Part shown: positions 22,018-34,330 of the stretch, piece by piece
Numbering within the stretch: the first letter of the stretch is position 1
Layout: each line of letters starts with the position of its first letter
DNA from: Aplectana chamaeleonis
Lineage: Eukaryota; Nematoda; Chromadorea; Rhabditida; Cosmocercidae
Direction of reading: 5' to 3'
Length of the DNA: 64,000 nucleotides
Assembly: GCA_029168955.1 (NCBI GenBank)
Contig: JAPDOI010000157.1
Span: 620,001-684,000 of the forward strand
Notes under the pieces: model-generated
Seen by the model: only the letters and a program-made list of their open reading frames with translations
Databases searched by the model: none
Told to the model about the DNA's origin: nothing
Made by a program: the position numbers and the translations under genes

Positions 22018-22740
22018 GCTAAAACGACTCGAAATGCTTTTTGTCGGTTGTTTTGTGATACTAAAACGGTAATACCAAGTTTCGATCTACAGTCTCGCCC
22101 CTCTCCCCTCCAATTATACACAACGATGAGGCGTTGGAAACTGTCGACTCGGGGGGAGAACAAGGGAAGTTCGCTTCACGGTTGTTCCCATGGCCTCCCC
22201 CCAGCACGATGAACGAGAAAACAAAGCCGCAGCGTATACGGCGATGAAAACTAGCTAGCCTCGAGGTGGTCTTGCACTTCGCAAGTTGAAGGGGCAGATT
22301 TTCCACTCAAGGACTGTGTAAGGTATCTCTGTTCGGATTTAAGGGGAGATAACAAGCTTCTCTGTAACCTTTCGTCGAAGGTAAATATTTTTGTGCCTAT
22401 TAAACTGTTGAAAACAGCGAGTTTCGGCAAGCTGACTTTTGATGAATCAATGACCAATCGGTGTTGGGTGCGACAGTTCGGGGAAGACTGGCGATCTGGA
22501 GAGCAAGGGAAGACCTGCTGGCAGGAGGTCCCCTTCGCCTCCCCTCGATTCGGGGGAAGTTTCCCAGTTGTTTCGAGGGAAGTTCTGCTGTCGTTCTCCG
22601 GAACTTCCCCACGAAAGTCTGAGATGGCAGGGAGCCACGACGCTGCTACCATAGCTTTATCATGAAATTCGAGCGGTTGTTTTTGAGAAAACGCAATGGT
22701 AGAGTTGGAGAAACAACCATTCCTCTCCCAAGATAGTGTG
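22018..22740. other. Interior of TIR element, no gene recognised
   Basis: Several overlapping short frames exist on both strands in 22250-22660, none with a recognisable domain. 'ggggaagtt'-type motifs are repeated loosely. I see no supported function. Confidence 0.4.
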
Positions 22741-23053
22741 ATAATATCTGCATCGCGGCTTCCTAGAGATAGTATGTAGGATGCGAACCAACTTTACACT
22801 CCGGTCGGTTGGTGCATTATCTGATAGTGATCACGATTGATCACGTCGTAATGTGCTTATCACGTGCACGGCCGGTATAAAGGCGGCTTATCTCCCTGAG
22901 TACCTGAGAAGCTTGTCATAGACTTGTTCTTGCAGTATAGGCAAATATTGTTGACAAGTTGGTGAGCCCCAAGTGGTTTTACACATAAGGACAACTTTAG
23001 CGTGGTTATGTAGTTACGGCGACAAGCCGTAAGTTGTATTCAAAGTTGAAATT

Positions 23054-26000
23054 CGCCGGGAACAGTTAGTGGGGCCCAACTATGAATGCGCGGAGCGACG
23101 ACTAAAGTAGGTGGGACTCAATAGGGAGCGCGCAGGACGCCGGGAACAGTGAGTGGGGCCCAACTAGGAATGCGCGGAGCGCCGACTCAAGTGGGTGGGA
23201 CCCAATAGGGAGCGCGCAGGACGCCGGGAACAGTGAGTGTAGCCCAACTAGGAATGCGCGGAGCACCGACTCAAGTGGGTGGGACTCAATAGGGAGCGCG
23301 CAGGACGCCGGGAATAGTGAGTGGGGCGAAGTGCGCAGGACGCCGGGAACAGTGAGTGGGGCGGAGTGCGCAGGACGCTGGGAATAGTGAGTGAGGCACA
23401 ACTAGGAGTGCACACAGCGCCGACTAAAGTGGGCGGGACCCAATTGGGAGTGCGCAGGACGCCGAGAATAGTGAGTGGGCGGAGTGCGCCGGACGCCGGG
23501 AACAGTGAGTGGGGCCAAACCAGGAGTGCGAAGAGCGCCGACTGAAGTGGTTGGGAGCCCACTGGGAGTGCGCAGGACGCCGCGTGAGGCCGAGTGCGCC
23601 GGACGCCGCGAATAGTGAGTGGGGCCCAACTAGGAGTGCGAAGAGCGCCGACTGAAGTGGTTGGGAGCCCACTAGGAGTGCGCAGGACGCCGCGAATAGT
23701 GAGTGAGGCGGAGTGCGCCGGACGCCGAGAACAGTGAGTGGGGCCCAACTAGGGAGTGCAAAGAGCGCCGACTGAAGTGGTTGGGAGCCCATTGGGAGTG
23801 GGCAGGACGCCGCGAATAGTGAGTGAGGCGGAGTGCGCCGGACGCCGGGAACAGTGAGTGGGGCCAAACTAGGAGTGCGAAGAGCGCCGACTGAAGTGGT
23901 TGGGAGCCCACTGGGAGTGCGCAGGACGCCGCTAATAGTGAGTGAGGCGGAGTGCGCCGGACGCCGGGAACAGTGAGGGGGGCCAAACCAGGAGTGCGAA
24001 GAGCGCCGACTGAAGTGGTTGGGAGCCCACTGGGGGTGCGCAGCACGCCGCTAATAGTGAGTGAGGCGGAGTGCGCCGGACGCCGGGAGCAGTGAGTGGG
24101 GCCCAACTAGGAGTGCGAAGAGCGCCGACTGAAGTGGTTGGGAGCCCACTGGGAGTGCGCAGGACGCCGCAAATAGTGAGTGAGGCGGAGTGCGCCGGAC
24201 GCCGGGAACAGCGAGTGGGGCCCAACTAGGAGTGCGAAGAGCGCCGACTGAAGTGGTGGGAGCCCACTGGGAGTGCGCAGGACGCCGCGAATAGTGAGTG
24301 AGGCGGAGTGCGCAGGACGCCGGGAACAGTGAGTGGGGCCCAACTAGGAGTGCGAAGAGCGCCGACTGAAGTGGTTGGGAGCCCACTGGGAGTGCGCAGG
24401 ACGCCGCGAATAGTGAGTGAGGCGGAGTGCGCCGGACGCCGGGAACAGTGAGTGAGGCCAAATAAGAATGCGCGGAGCGCCGACTAAAGGGGGCGGGACC
24501 CGATCGGGAGTGCGCCGGAGGCCGGGAACAGTGAGTGAGGCGGAGTGCGCCGGACGCCGGGAACAGTGAGTGAGGCCAACTAAGAATGCGCGGAGCGCCG
24601 ACTAAAGGGGGCGGGACCCGATCGGGAGTGCGCCGGAGGCCGGGAACAGTGAGTGGGGCCCAACTAGGAGTGCGAAGAGCGCCGACTGAAGTGGTTAGGA
24701 GCCCACTGGGAGTGCGCAGGACGCCGCGAATAGTGAGTGAGGCGGAATGCGCCGGACGCCGGGAGCAGTGAGTGGGGCCCAACTAGGAGTGCTAAGAGCG
24801 CCGACTGAAGTGGTTGGGAGCCCACTGGGAGTGCGCAGGACGCCGCGAATAGTGAGTGAGGCGGAGTGCGCCGGACGCCGGGAACAGCGAGTGGGGCCCA
24901 ACTAGGAGTGCGAAGAGCGCCGACTGAAGTGGTGGGAGCCCACTGGGAGTGCGCAGGACGCCGCGAATAGTGAGTGAGGCGGAGTGCGCAGGACGCCGGG
25001 AACAGTGAGTGGGGCCCAACTAGGAGTGCGAAGAGCGCCGACTGAAGTGGTTGGGAGCCCACTGGGAGTGCGCAGGTAGCCGCGAATAGTGAGTGAGGCG
25101 GAGTGCGCCGGACGCCGCGAATAGTGAGTGAGGCCAACTAAGAATGCGCGGAGCGCCGACTGAAGTGGTTGGGAGCCCACTGGGAGTGCGCAGGACGCCG
25201 CGAATAGTGAGTGAGGCGGAGTGCGCCGGACGCCGGGAACAGCGAGTGGGGCCCAACTAGGAGTGCGAAGAGCGCCGACTGAAGTGGAGGAAGCCCACTG
25301 GGAGTGCGCAGGACGCCGCGAATAGTGAGTGAGGCGGAGTGCGCAGGACGCCAGGAACAGTGAGTGGGGCCCAACTAGGAGTGCGAAGAGCGCCGACTGA
25401 AGTGGTTGGGAGCCCACTGGGAGTGCGCAGGACGCCGCGAATAGTGAGTGAGGCGGAGTGCGCCGGAGGCCGGGAACAGTGAGTGAGGCCAACTAAGAAT
25501 GCGCGGAGCGCCGACTAAAGGGGGCGGGACCCGATCGGGAGTGCGCCGGAGGCCGGGAACAGTGAGTGAGGCGGAGTGCGCCGGACGCCGGAAACAGTCA
25601 GTGAGGCCAACTAAGAATGCGCGGAGCGCCGACTAAAGGGGGCGGGACCCGATCGGGAGTGCGCCGGAGGCCGGGAACAGTGAGTGGGGCCCAACTAGGA
25701 GTGCGAAGAGCGCCGACTGAAGTGGTTAGGAGCCCACTGGGAGTGCGCAGGACGCCGCGAATAGTGAGTGAGGCGGAATGCGCCGGACGCCGGGAGCAGT
25801 GAGTGGGGCCCAACTAGGAGTGCTAAGAGCGCCGACTGAAGTGGTTGGGAGCCCACTGGGAGTGCGCAGGACGCCGCGAATAGTGAGTGAGGCGGATTGC
25901 GCCGGACGCCGGGAACAGCGAGTGGGGCCCAACTAGGAGTGCGAAGAGCGCCGACTGACGTGGTGGGAGCCCACTGGGAGTGCGCAGGACGCCGCGAATA

Positions 26001-26990
26001 GTGAGTGAGGCGGAGTGCGCAGGACGCCGGGAACAGTGAGTGGGGCCCAACTAGGAGTGCGAAGAGCGCCGACTGAAGTGGTTGGGAGCCCACTGGGAGT
26101 GCGCAGGTAGCCGCGAATAGTGAGTGAGGCGGAGTGCGCCGGACGCCGCGAATAGTGAGTGAGGCCAACTAAGAATGCGCGGAGCGCCGACTAAAGGGGG
26201 CGGGACCCGATTGGGAGTGCGCAGGACGCCGGGAACAGTGAGTGGGGCCCAACTAGGAGTGCGAAGAGCGCCGACTGAAGTGGTTGGGAGCCCACTGGGA
26301 GTGCGCAGGACGCCGCGAATAGTGAGTGATGCGGAGTGCGCCGGACGCCGGGAACAGTGAGTGAGGCCAACTAAGAATGCGCGGAGCGCCGACTAAAGGG
26401 GGCGGGACCCGATTGGGAGTGCGCAGGACGCCGGGAACAGTGAGTGGGGCCCAACTAGGAGTGCGAAGAGCGCCGACTGAAGTGGTTGGGAGCCCACTGG
26501 GAGTGCGCAGGACGCCGCGAATAGTGAGTGAGGCGGAGTGCGCCGGACGCCGGGAACAGTGAGTGAGGTCAACTAAGAATGCGCGGAGCGCCGACGAAAG
26601 GGGGCGGGACCCAATTGGGAGTGCGCAGGACGCCGGGAACAGTGAGTGGGGCCCAACTAGGAGTGCGAAGAGCGCCGACTGAAGTGGTTGGGAGCCCACT
26701 GGGAGTGCGCAGGTAGCCGCGAATAGTGAGTGAGGCGGAGTGCGCCGGACGCCGCGAATAGTGAGTGAGGCCAACTAAGAATGCGCGGAGCGCCGACTAA
26801 AGGGGGCGGGACCCAATTGGGAGTGCGCAGGACGCCGGGGGTAGTGAGTGGGGCCCAACTAGGAGTGCGCCAAGTGCCGGGTAACGTGTGCAGGACCTAA
26901 CTAGAAGTGCGCAAAGAGCCGTGTAACGTGTGCGGGACCCAACTGGAAGTGCGCCAAGCGCCGGGGAACGTGTGCAGGACGCAACCAGGA
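23054..26990. repeat. GC-rich satellite array with higher-order structure
   Basis: The first three units (starts near 23054, 23138, 23222) have an 84-bp period. From about 23600 the dominant unit is 118 bp, with starts near 25256, 25374 and 25492 on the complement. The 118-bp unit looks like the 84-bp unit plus a 34-bp extra segment. A block near 24586-25137 recurs at 25617-26168, an exact 1031-bp offset, and a 202-bp step joins 26175 and 26377. The right edge (26870-26990) decays into shorter, diverged units. Long minus-strand frames run through it because the unit lacks stops; 118 is not a multiple of 3, so each unit shifts the frame, which argues against protein coding. Confidence 0.9.
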
Positions 26991-27000
26991 GGGCCGGCAA

Positions 27001-27648
27001 GGGAATGAAGATCGAAAAAGCGGTTGCGATTCATCCGTTCATTTTGCCGTTATTAGGTTCGAAAATCATGAAAATGGGTTTGAACTGTGGTGATACTAAA
27101 CGGGGTCTGTAAGTGTTAAGCAATAGGGGTATACTACGCAACTGCATGATCATTTGAAAAGTCATATCTGAGGTCCACTGTGCCTTTGAAAGGAAACCTT
27201 TGCTAAAATGAAATGAAATTATCTAACTGTTTTGCTTCACTGCGAAAGGGTTGTGATTTGGCAAATTAGCATACGTGAGAATCTCGTTAAAAGAAGTGAA
27301 ATGTCTTATGCTACTGATTTGGCATGGGAATAAACTCGAATGAAGCGCTAAAAACTCAGTGAAACGATTCATCATTGATTTAGCTGTGCACTTGTTTACC
27401 AAGCAACAAAAATTGAGTGTGACATGGAAAAGCCAAATCACGCGCGTCTCTTCTGAAATCAAGCTAATGCTTGCAGTTTAGGTTTGCAAGTGTCAGGTCC
27501 TTGCAAAAGTATGTTGTGTCTCCCACCTCAATCATTCAGAAATATATTCTCGAACATTACTGAATTATTTAACGCGTTCGCTTCCGATTGACTATTAATT
27601 AATGAAAGTGGAAATCAAATCACGTAGTGTGTTTATGTCGTCATTTAA
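27001..27648. other. No gene recognised
   Basis: AT-rich sequence between the satellite and the family C MITE. A short minus-strand frame (27223-27462) has no recognisable domain. Confidence 0.4.
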
Positions 27649-28719
27649 AGGCAGTGGTCACGATTAAAAACGTTATCGAAAAAACTTCAAAAATCAGCTT
27701 AGATCAAAAACAGCTGAAAACTATGGAGGTAGATCGGTGAAAAACGGGCTAGAATTATAGTTTCTACGGCCCAAAGAAGCCAGTTCGTGCACTCGTGCAC
27801 AGCGCAGACCAAAAAGATCGCAGTCTCATGCCGAGCAGTCAAAAATCATCAACATTCAGAGGAAGAAATAAATGCAAATTTACCTAATAGAAGCAGTTGA
27901 GCAATGAAAGAAAGCACTCCAGTCAATGTTTCTGACCAGATGTGTTCATAAATCCAAAGGTTCATTGATTGAAATTCAATTTCAAGCCAGCTGATGTTCT
28001 TGATACAAGAGGTCATCGATGCCGATCAGGGTTGTGCGTAATTACGATTTACGATTTTACGATTTCCGGTGTTTTTCAGCATCGTAATTACGGTTTACGA
28101 TTTACGACATTTTGGACCGTAAGTCGTAATTTTTCGTAAATTAAAATACATGCAATGGAAGTGAATCGCGAGGCATCTCCAGTTGACCTGCTCTACTCTC
28201 ACTTTGCGTATACTAATGTTTTTGGTCAAACGATGGGACCAGACCAGACCGCGCATCAAACTTTTGAAGTATCGTCGATTACTGAAAGAAGGATAGCCGC
28301 GGCGCAGCGATCAGGTCCGTACCAAGAGGCACCCAAAAGGGTTTGCCGCCAGTACCAGTGGGCACGTTTTATGGTGGGGAGGGAGATAATTGCACTGCGC
28401 CTCCTTACCGATGGCAGATCGCCAACACCGCATTGCGGCTAAATGTGTCGGGCATGCGACGAGTGAGATGGAGCTTCGTTTTGAGCTGCTATCAGGGGCA
28501 GTGAAGCCGAAATTCGGCAAGTGAGCTCCAGCAGGATTGAGCTTCATCCTCAAGTAGTTATATCGTAAACCTTTACATTTGAACTTTCGAAATCCATTCT
28601 GAAAACAAAAATTTTTGTTTTCCCAGATTATTGACCAGCCAAGAGGCTGAATGTACCACTCATGAATAACAGTTTTAGAATTATCGGCTTCACGCAAAAT
28701 CTGAAATTCAAAAATTTCA

Positions 28720-29930
28720 AATTTCACTGTGAACATCAAAATTTTCAAATTTCTGGCTCACAGATCAGTCATGAGGCTGGAATATGTAGTTGGTATTCTG
28801 CCAGGTTACGAACTGGTCAGCTTCACGTAGAAGCTGAAATTTAAAAATTTCAATTTTCACTCTGAAGACTAAAATTTTCAATTTTCCGGTTCTCAGATCA
28901 GTCATGAGGTTGGAATGTGTAGTTGGTATTCTACCAGGTTCCGAACTGGTCAGCTTCACGTAGAGGCTGAAATTTAAAATGTCACTCTATAGATCAAAAT
29001 TTTCAATTTTCTGGTTCTCAGATCAGTCATGAGTTTGGAATGTGTAGTTGGTATTCTACCAGGTCCCGAACTGGTCAGCTTCACGTAGAGGCTGAAATTT
29101 AAAATGTCACTATATAGATCAAAATTTTCAATTTTCTGGTTCTCAGATCAGTCATGAGTTTGGAATGTGTAGTTGGCATTCTACCAGGTTCCGAACTGGT
29201 CAGCTTCACGTAGAAGCTGAAATTTAAAAATTTCAATTTTCACTCTGAAGACTAAAATTTTCAATTTTCCGGTTCTCAGATCAGTCATGAGGTTGGAATG
29301 TGTAGTTGGTATTCTACCAGGTTCCGAACTGGTCAGCTTCACGTAGAAGCTGAAATTTAAAAATTTCAATTTTCACTCTGAAGACTAAAATTTTCAATTT
29401 TCCGGTTCTCAGATCAGTCATGAGGTTGGAATGTGTAGTTGGTATTCTACCAGGTTCCGAACTGGTCAGCTTCACGTAGAGGCTGAAATTTAAAATGTCA
29501 CTCTATAGATCAAAATTTTCAATTTTCTGGCTCTCCGATCAGTCATGAGTTTGGAATGTGTAGTTGGCATTCTACCAGGTTCCGAACTGGTCAGCTTCAC
29601 GTAGAAGCTGAAATTTAAAAATTTTAATTTTCACTCTGAAGACTAAAATTTTCAATTTTCCGGTTCTCAGATCAGTCATGAGTTTGGAATGTGTAGTTGG
29701 CATTCTACCAGGTTCTGAACTGGTCAGCTTCACGTAGAAGCTGAAATTTAAAAATTTTAATTTTCACTCTGAAGACTAAAATTTTCAATTTTCCGGTTCT
29801 CAGATCAGTCATGAGGTTGGAATGTGTGGTTAGTATTCTACCAGGTTCCGAACTGGTCAGCTTCACGTAGAAGCTAAAATCTAAAATTTCAATTTTCATT
29901 CCGAAAATCAAAATTTTCAATTTACTGTTT
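28720..29930 (+). repeat. Tandem repeat, 125/133-bp units, left arm
   Basis: The landmark 'cagatcagtcatgag' starts at 28761, 28894, 29019, 29144, 29277, 29410, 29535 (one base changed), 29668 and 29801. Spacings are 133, 125, 125, 133, 133, 125, 133 and 133, so two unit types differ by 8 bp. Each unit holds 'aactggtcagcttcacgtag'. Confidence 0.9.
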
Positions 29931-31409
29931 ACTGGGTGAGTTCTATTTATCCATATTACATCATACACATTTTCAGTCAGAATCGAACTTTTCAAGTAAA
30001 ACTCTCTAGATATTCTGCAAATGCACTTTTTCATCAGGACGCAATCTCACTGAACATTTGTCTCGTAGTTTCTGCCTCTGGTAGAATTCGCTTTCGAGGT
30101 CTTCCGAATTACACATTTTAGCCATATTAGATATGCGGTTTCAGTGCCTCTTATTTTGCTTCCTCGTAGACTTGGAACCGAATAGAATATTAATTCAATT
30201 CAAATGATGAAATTTTCATATTTTCTTCCAAACTTCCAGTTTCTTTTTTGAATAAATATTCTTTTGATTTCTTTTTTTTACTAAGTTATTTGGCTTTTCG
30301 AATATTCCATTCAATCGGGTAATAAAAAATCGGTTTTTTTTCTATTGTTACTAGGTTCAATCAGAAAACTGGATATTCGGTTTTTCGAATAATCGGACAA
30401 CTTCGTATCACGAGATTTAAATAATCAGCTTTCGAGAAAAATATTGAATTTTTTTTGGCTTTTCCGGGAATGATTCAAAAATTCGAATATTCAATAGAAT
30501 AAAGTTACTGACCATTCAGTTCAATCGTATAGAGTACTCGTTTTTTTAATTAAAAAAATACGCCTTATTGAAGAAAAAACTCGGAAGTTTTGAAAACGCC
30601 TCATTCGAAATTATGCATTCCGTCTACAATTTTGAAATGAGGCCATAAAACAAAAAGCCTAACATCTTTGATTTTCGGAAGCTATTATCCGAATGATTCA
30701 TTCAAACAAACAAGTATTTCGTTGTTGGTATAGGACCATAGACCCCTTTAAATTTAAATGTGAAATTCGAAGGCGTTCAAAATTAATAGAAAGCAGCAAA
30801 AAATAAATAGTTGAGGAAATTTCTACAAACTCTCGAGTCAATGTTCAGATAAAAGTTGGGTGAGATTGCGCCATCATGAAAAAGTGCACTTGCACAATAA
30901 ACATCAGAAGAATCTCCCATGAAAAGTTCGATTCTGACTGGAAATGTGTGTAATGTGATATGGATAAAAAGAACTCACCACAGGAGTCTTTTTAAAAACC
31001 GCCAATAATATCATAATGTAGTTGTATTGTCGTAAGGTAGCCTCTGCCCTCTATAGTCCCGTTGTGACATCGTAGAATCATGGACAGGACAGTCTCGACT
31101 GCACCAGAGGTCCTCTTTAGCCCATAAACGCAGCACAAGGTCAGTCTCGATTGTATACTAGTTCACACCGCATATTACCCGAAGACGACCAGCAAATATT
31201 AGTGAAAATACGTTCTCTCGTAGATATCGGAGTAGGACCCAGAGAATGATAACCTTTGACAATTTTTTCCCTAATTAAATTTGCTACATAGTGTATGACG
31301 ATTCAGCGTTGCGTACAAATTTTCCCAAGGTGAATTGTTGAGCGGGTTCAGTTTCAACCTGGCAAACCACTCACGGTTCATGTAAACCTTGAGAATTGTC
31401 TTAAAGCCA

Positions 31410-32420
31410 GAAAACTGGAAAATTTTGTCGTCAGAGTGAAAATAGAATTTCTTAAAATTTCAGCTTCTGAGTGAAGCTGATCAGTTTCCACCTAGTACAA
31501 CCTCCACGACACATCCCAACCTCCTGAATGGTCATACGACCAAAAATAGAAAAATTCAATCTTCAGAGTGAAAATTGAATTTTTTAAATTTCAGCTTATG
31601 CATGAAGCTGATTAGTTTGGAACCTGGTAAAATACCAACGACACATTTAAACCTCATGAATAGTATCAATTATAAAACTAGCCCTATTACGTTTTTTTGT
31701 CCTTCTAATCTATGGTAGTTTCATTTCACTGGAATCTCACTGCAAAAAGGTCAATAAAGTTGGTTTCGACCCTTACTTCAGACGAGCTTTCTTGGAACAG
31801 TCTTCCCGGGTCTCTTCAGTGAAGAAGAAGACTGTTTCATCCGGTGGAAACTTTTGGCTATTATTGTTGCATTAAATTATGTAATGTATCAGCAAAAGTA
31901 GCCAGGTGAAAATTTTTCTGAAGGGCCCAAGAGAAAAAGTCGTCAGAAGAAAAATTCTCTAAAGGATCATTAATTATAACAGGAAGAATATTATTCACAA
32001 CTTACATGCTTGCGATTTTGTCGCTCTTGCAACAATATAAAATGTGCCGTTTAATCTCGCGGGTAAACCACGAGATGAGAAAATCAAAACCAGAAAATTG
32101 AGAATTTTGAGTCTTCAGAGTGAAATTTGATTTTTTAAAATTTCAGCTTCTGAGTGAAGCTGATCAGTTCCAATCTGGTACACCCTCCAAGACACATTCC
32201 AACCTCCTGAATGGTCTAACGACCAAAAATTAGAAAATTTCAATCTTCAGAATGAAAATTGAATTTTCTAAATTTCAGCTTCTGCATGAAGCTGACTAGT
32301 TCGGAACCTGGTAGAATACCAACGACACATTTAAACCTCATGAATGGTCTCAAAACCAGAAAATTGGAAATTTTAGCGTTCAGAGTGAAATTTGAAATTT
32401 TTGAATTTCAGCTTTTGCGT
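31410..32420 (-). repeat. Inverted units of the same tandem repeat, right arm
   Basis: Reverse-oriented diverged units occur at about 31420-31660 and 32085-32420 (landmarks 'cttcagagtgaaa', 'agtgaagctgatcag'). An unrelated stretch of about 400 bp separates them. There are fewer units than in the left arm. Confidence 0.75.
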
Positions 32421-32968
32421 GAAGCTGATAATTCTAAAACTGGTATCCCTGAGTGGTACAGTCAACCTCTTGGCTGGTCAGTAATCTGGGAAAACGAAAC
32501 GTTACTGTCTTCAGAGTAGATTTCCAAGGTTCACATGTAAAGGTTTAAGGTATGACTGCTTGAGGATGAAGCTTCATCCTGCTGGAGCTCACTTGCCGAA
32601 TTTCAGCATCACTGCCCCTGATAGCAGCTCGAAACGGAGCTCTATTTCACTCATCGCATGCGCGATGCCTTTAGCCGCAACGCGGCGTTGGCCATCTGCC
32701 GTCGGTAGGGAGGCGCAGTGCAATTATCTCCCTCTCCACCATAAAACGTGCCCACTGGTACTGGCGGCAAACCCTTTTTGGTTTTTTTTCTAAGGCGATA
32801 TCACTTGATCGATGTTCATGACTATCATTACCTCCTCGCTTGCGTGCGTGCCACGTGTGTTCGTCGGGGCGATCTCTCAACCAGTGATCGATCAAAAATG
32901 AAAAAACGCTTCTTCTGTTGATCTGAGTAGCCGTGAAGACAGCGTCGCTGGATTTTTTCTGCAATTAA

Positions 32969-33442
32969 AGGCACAGTCCAAGCTGGTGGATAAAAGATGA
33001 TATCATGGTCCTGCCGGTCTGTGTAGCAACCCTGCCAAACGCGGAATCTCAACTCTTCCGAATAAGCGAGATAAATCGAGCACCCATTCCCTCCGCCCCC
33101 TATATCAGCACCCATTGGCTCCGCCCACTTTAGGGGTTTCGGTCTCAGTAGAGACGAGACGCGCTACGGATTTTCATCAAAATCTACGTTTTTCCGTTCG
33201 TTATCGGTCTAGCTTTATAGTGTGGTCTGCTCCAGTGCGCTGATTGCGACCGACGAGGAAAAACAGGCCCGAGACAACTCGTCCCCGAAATTCTCATCGT
33301 CTGAATTTGCAATCTTCGAGGGGCCATAACTCCGCTCGTAGTGAGTTTCAAGCGATTCCGAAGACGTCATTGTAATCAGCTAGAAATTCTCTCCAAACAA
33401 AACAGAGAAACTGGATAACGATTCTGAGATTGGACTGTGCCT
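32969..33442 (+). mobile_element. TTAA MITE, family B, inside hAT-type element
   Basis: 474 bp with ends AGGCACAGTCCAAGC and GATTGGACTGTGCCT, flanked by TTAA (32965-32968 and 33443-33446). The core shares 'acaactcgtcc' with other family A and B copies. Confidence 0.8.
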
Positions 33443-33446
33443 TTAA

Positions 33447-34330
33447 CTAGTTCTGCGAATCAGGACAGTTGCTCTCAATATAAAACAATCAGATCAACAG
33501 AAGCAGCTTTTTTCATTTACCTCGAAATTTGATGCGCGGAATTGTTTTCTTTGTTGGTTTTGTTTGCGTCCGCAAAAAAACGGTCGCTCGGAAAAGGCGC
33601 ATGCGGGAATTTAAACGCTTATATCGCCTTTTTTTGAAACCGTTATCTCTTACAAATGTGAAAGTTTCGTGGGGCAGTTTTCGCTATAATCTTTAACTAT
33701 GGAGACCAAACTACACGAAGTCACAGAAAATTGAAAGCGGTTTTTTGTGCGTACGTTGTATTTAACGATCTACGTCATCGTTATCATAGAGCTACATACG
33801 ATTCCATTGTTTTAGTGGATATAAGAAGTAAGCGGTTTTTGGAAAGACATCCATCGACCTGCGTATAGACAACTGAGATCGCCTAAGAACAGATCCTTTC
33901 TTGTACTATTTCTATCATGCCTTCTGTGAACATGGCACTGCATGAGGCGTACATTGAGTCTGCGCTGGATCCCTAAACCTGCGAAAAGTTTTGCTCTTCT
34001 AGATAAAGTCAGTTCGCCCACGCGGTCCGCGAGCGCGTTGATCGACTGGGGCGAATGCATTCTTGAAACCTGTTAGTCGATTAGCAGGGATATCAGACGA
34101 ATAGTGAATAATATCCCACTGACTTCTATCCGAGGCGTGGAAAGGCTCGTCCAAAAATGCCTTTGTGACGCTTGCTCGATACGCACGCCGACCGCGTGGG
34201 CGGACAGACTCATTCGGACAGACTTTATACTCTTCGCTAAATCTTCAGCGCAAAAAGCAACAAACTGCTGAAGGACTCTTTCTCTCTTATTGAATAAAAG
34301 CATTCAAATTCTTGTCTCATCATAGTAATT
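33447..34330. other. hAT-type element interior, unassigned
   Basis: Two adjacent minus-strand frames (34303-34073 and 34060-33812) lie here with no recognised domain. I do not assign a function; they could be remnants of a protein from the element or chance frames. Confidence 0.3.

Larger units (their letters stand above)
21167..22973. mobile_element. TIR element next to RTE and satellite
   Basis: The ends 'cttgaggctcaccaacttg' and 'caagttggtgagccccaag' are inverted. The match continues inward through 'ctcaggtactcaggg' (21234 and 22897) and 'cggccgtgcac' to 'gcattatctgatag' near 22815. The left arm has an extra block of about 210 bp (21256-21465), absent from the right arm. No transposase was recognised. 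Inside lies a palindromic MITE (21735-22015). Confidence 0.65.
28333..32781. mobile_element. 4.4-kb foldback element with satellite arms
   Basis: The outer ends 'gggtttgccgccagtacc' (28339) and 'ggtactggcggcaaaccc' (32757-32774) are inverted. Matching continues through 'cagcaggattgagcttcatcctc' type sequence near 28530 and its mirror near 32570, then into tandem repeats on both sides. An inner pair, 29940-30050 and 30855-30990 ('tttcatcaggacgcaatctcac' region), also mirrors. The centre, 30060-30850, is AT-rich and non-coding. No target duplication was certain. Confidence 0.75.

Noticed and set aside
21167..22973. LTR retrotransposon
   Set aside because: The end repeats are inverted, not direct, and no gag, protease or integrase motif is present.
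24051..24782. 243-codon minus-strand frame in the satellite
   Set aside because: The same repeat is open in every minus frame and the unit length shifts frame, so coding is not needed to explain it.
28720..29930. CRISPR-like array
   Set aside because: Units are 125-133 bp with no short repeat and unique spacers, and the genome is eukaryotic.
34073..34303. Possible hAT transposase exon on the minus strand
   Set aside because: No catalytic or dimerisation motif of hAT transposases could be recognised in the frame.
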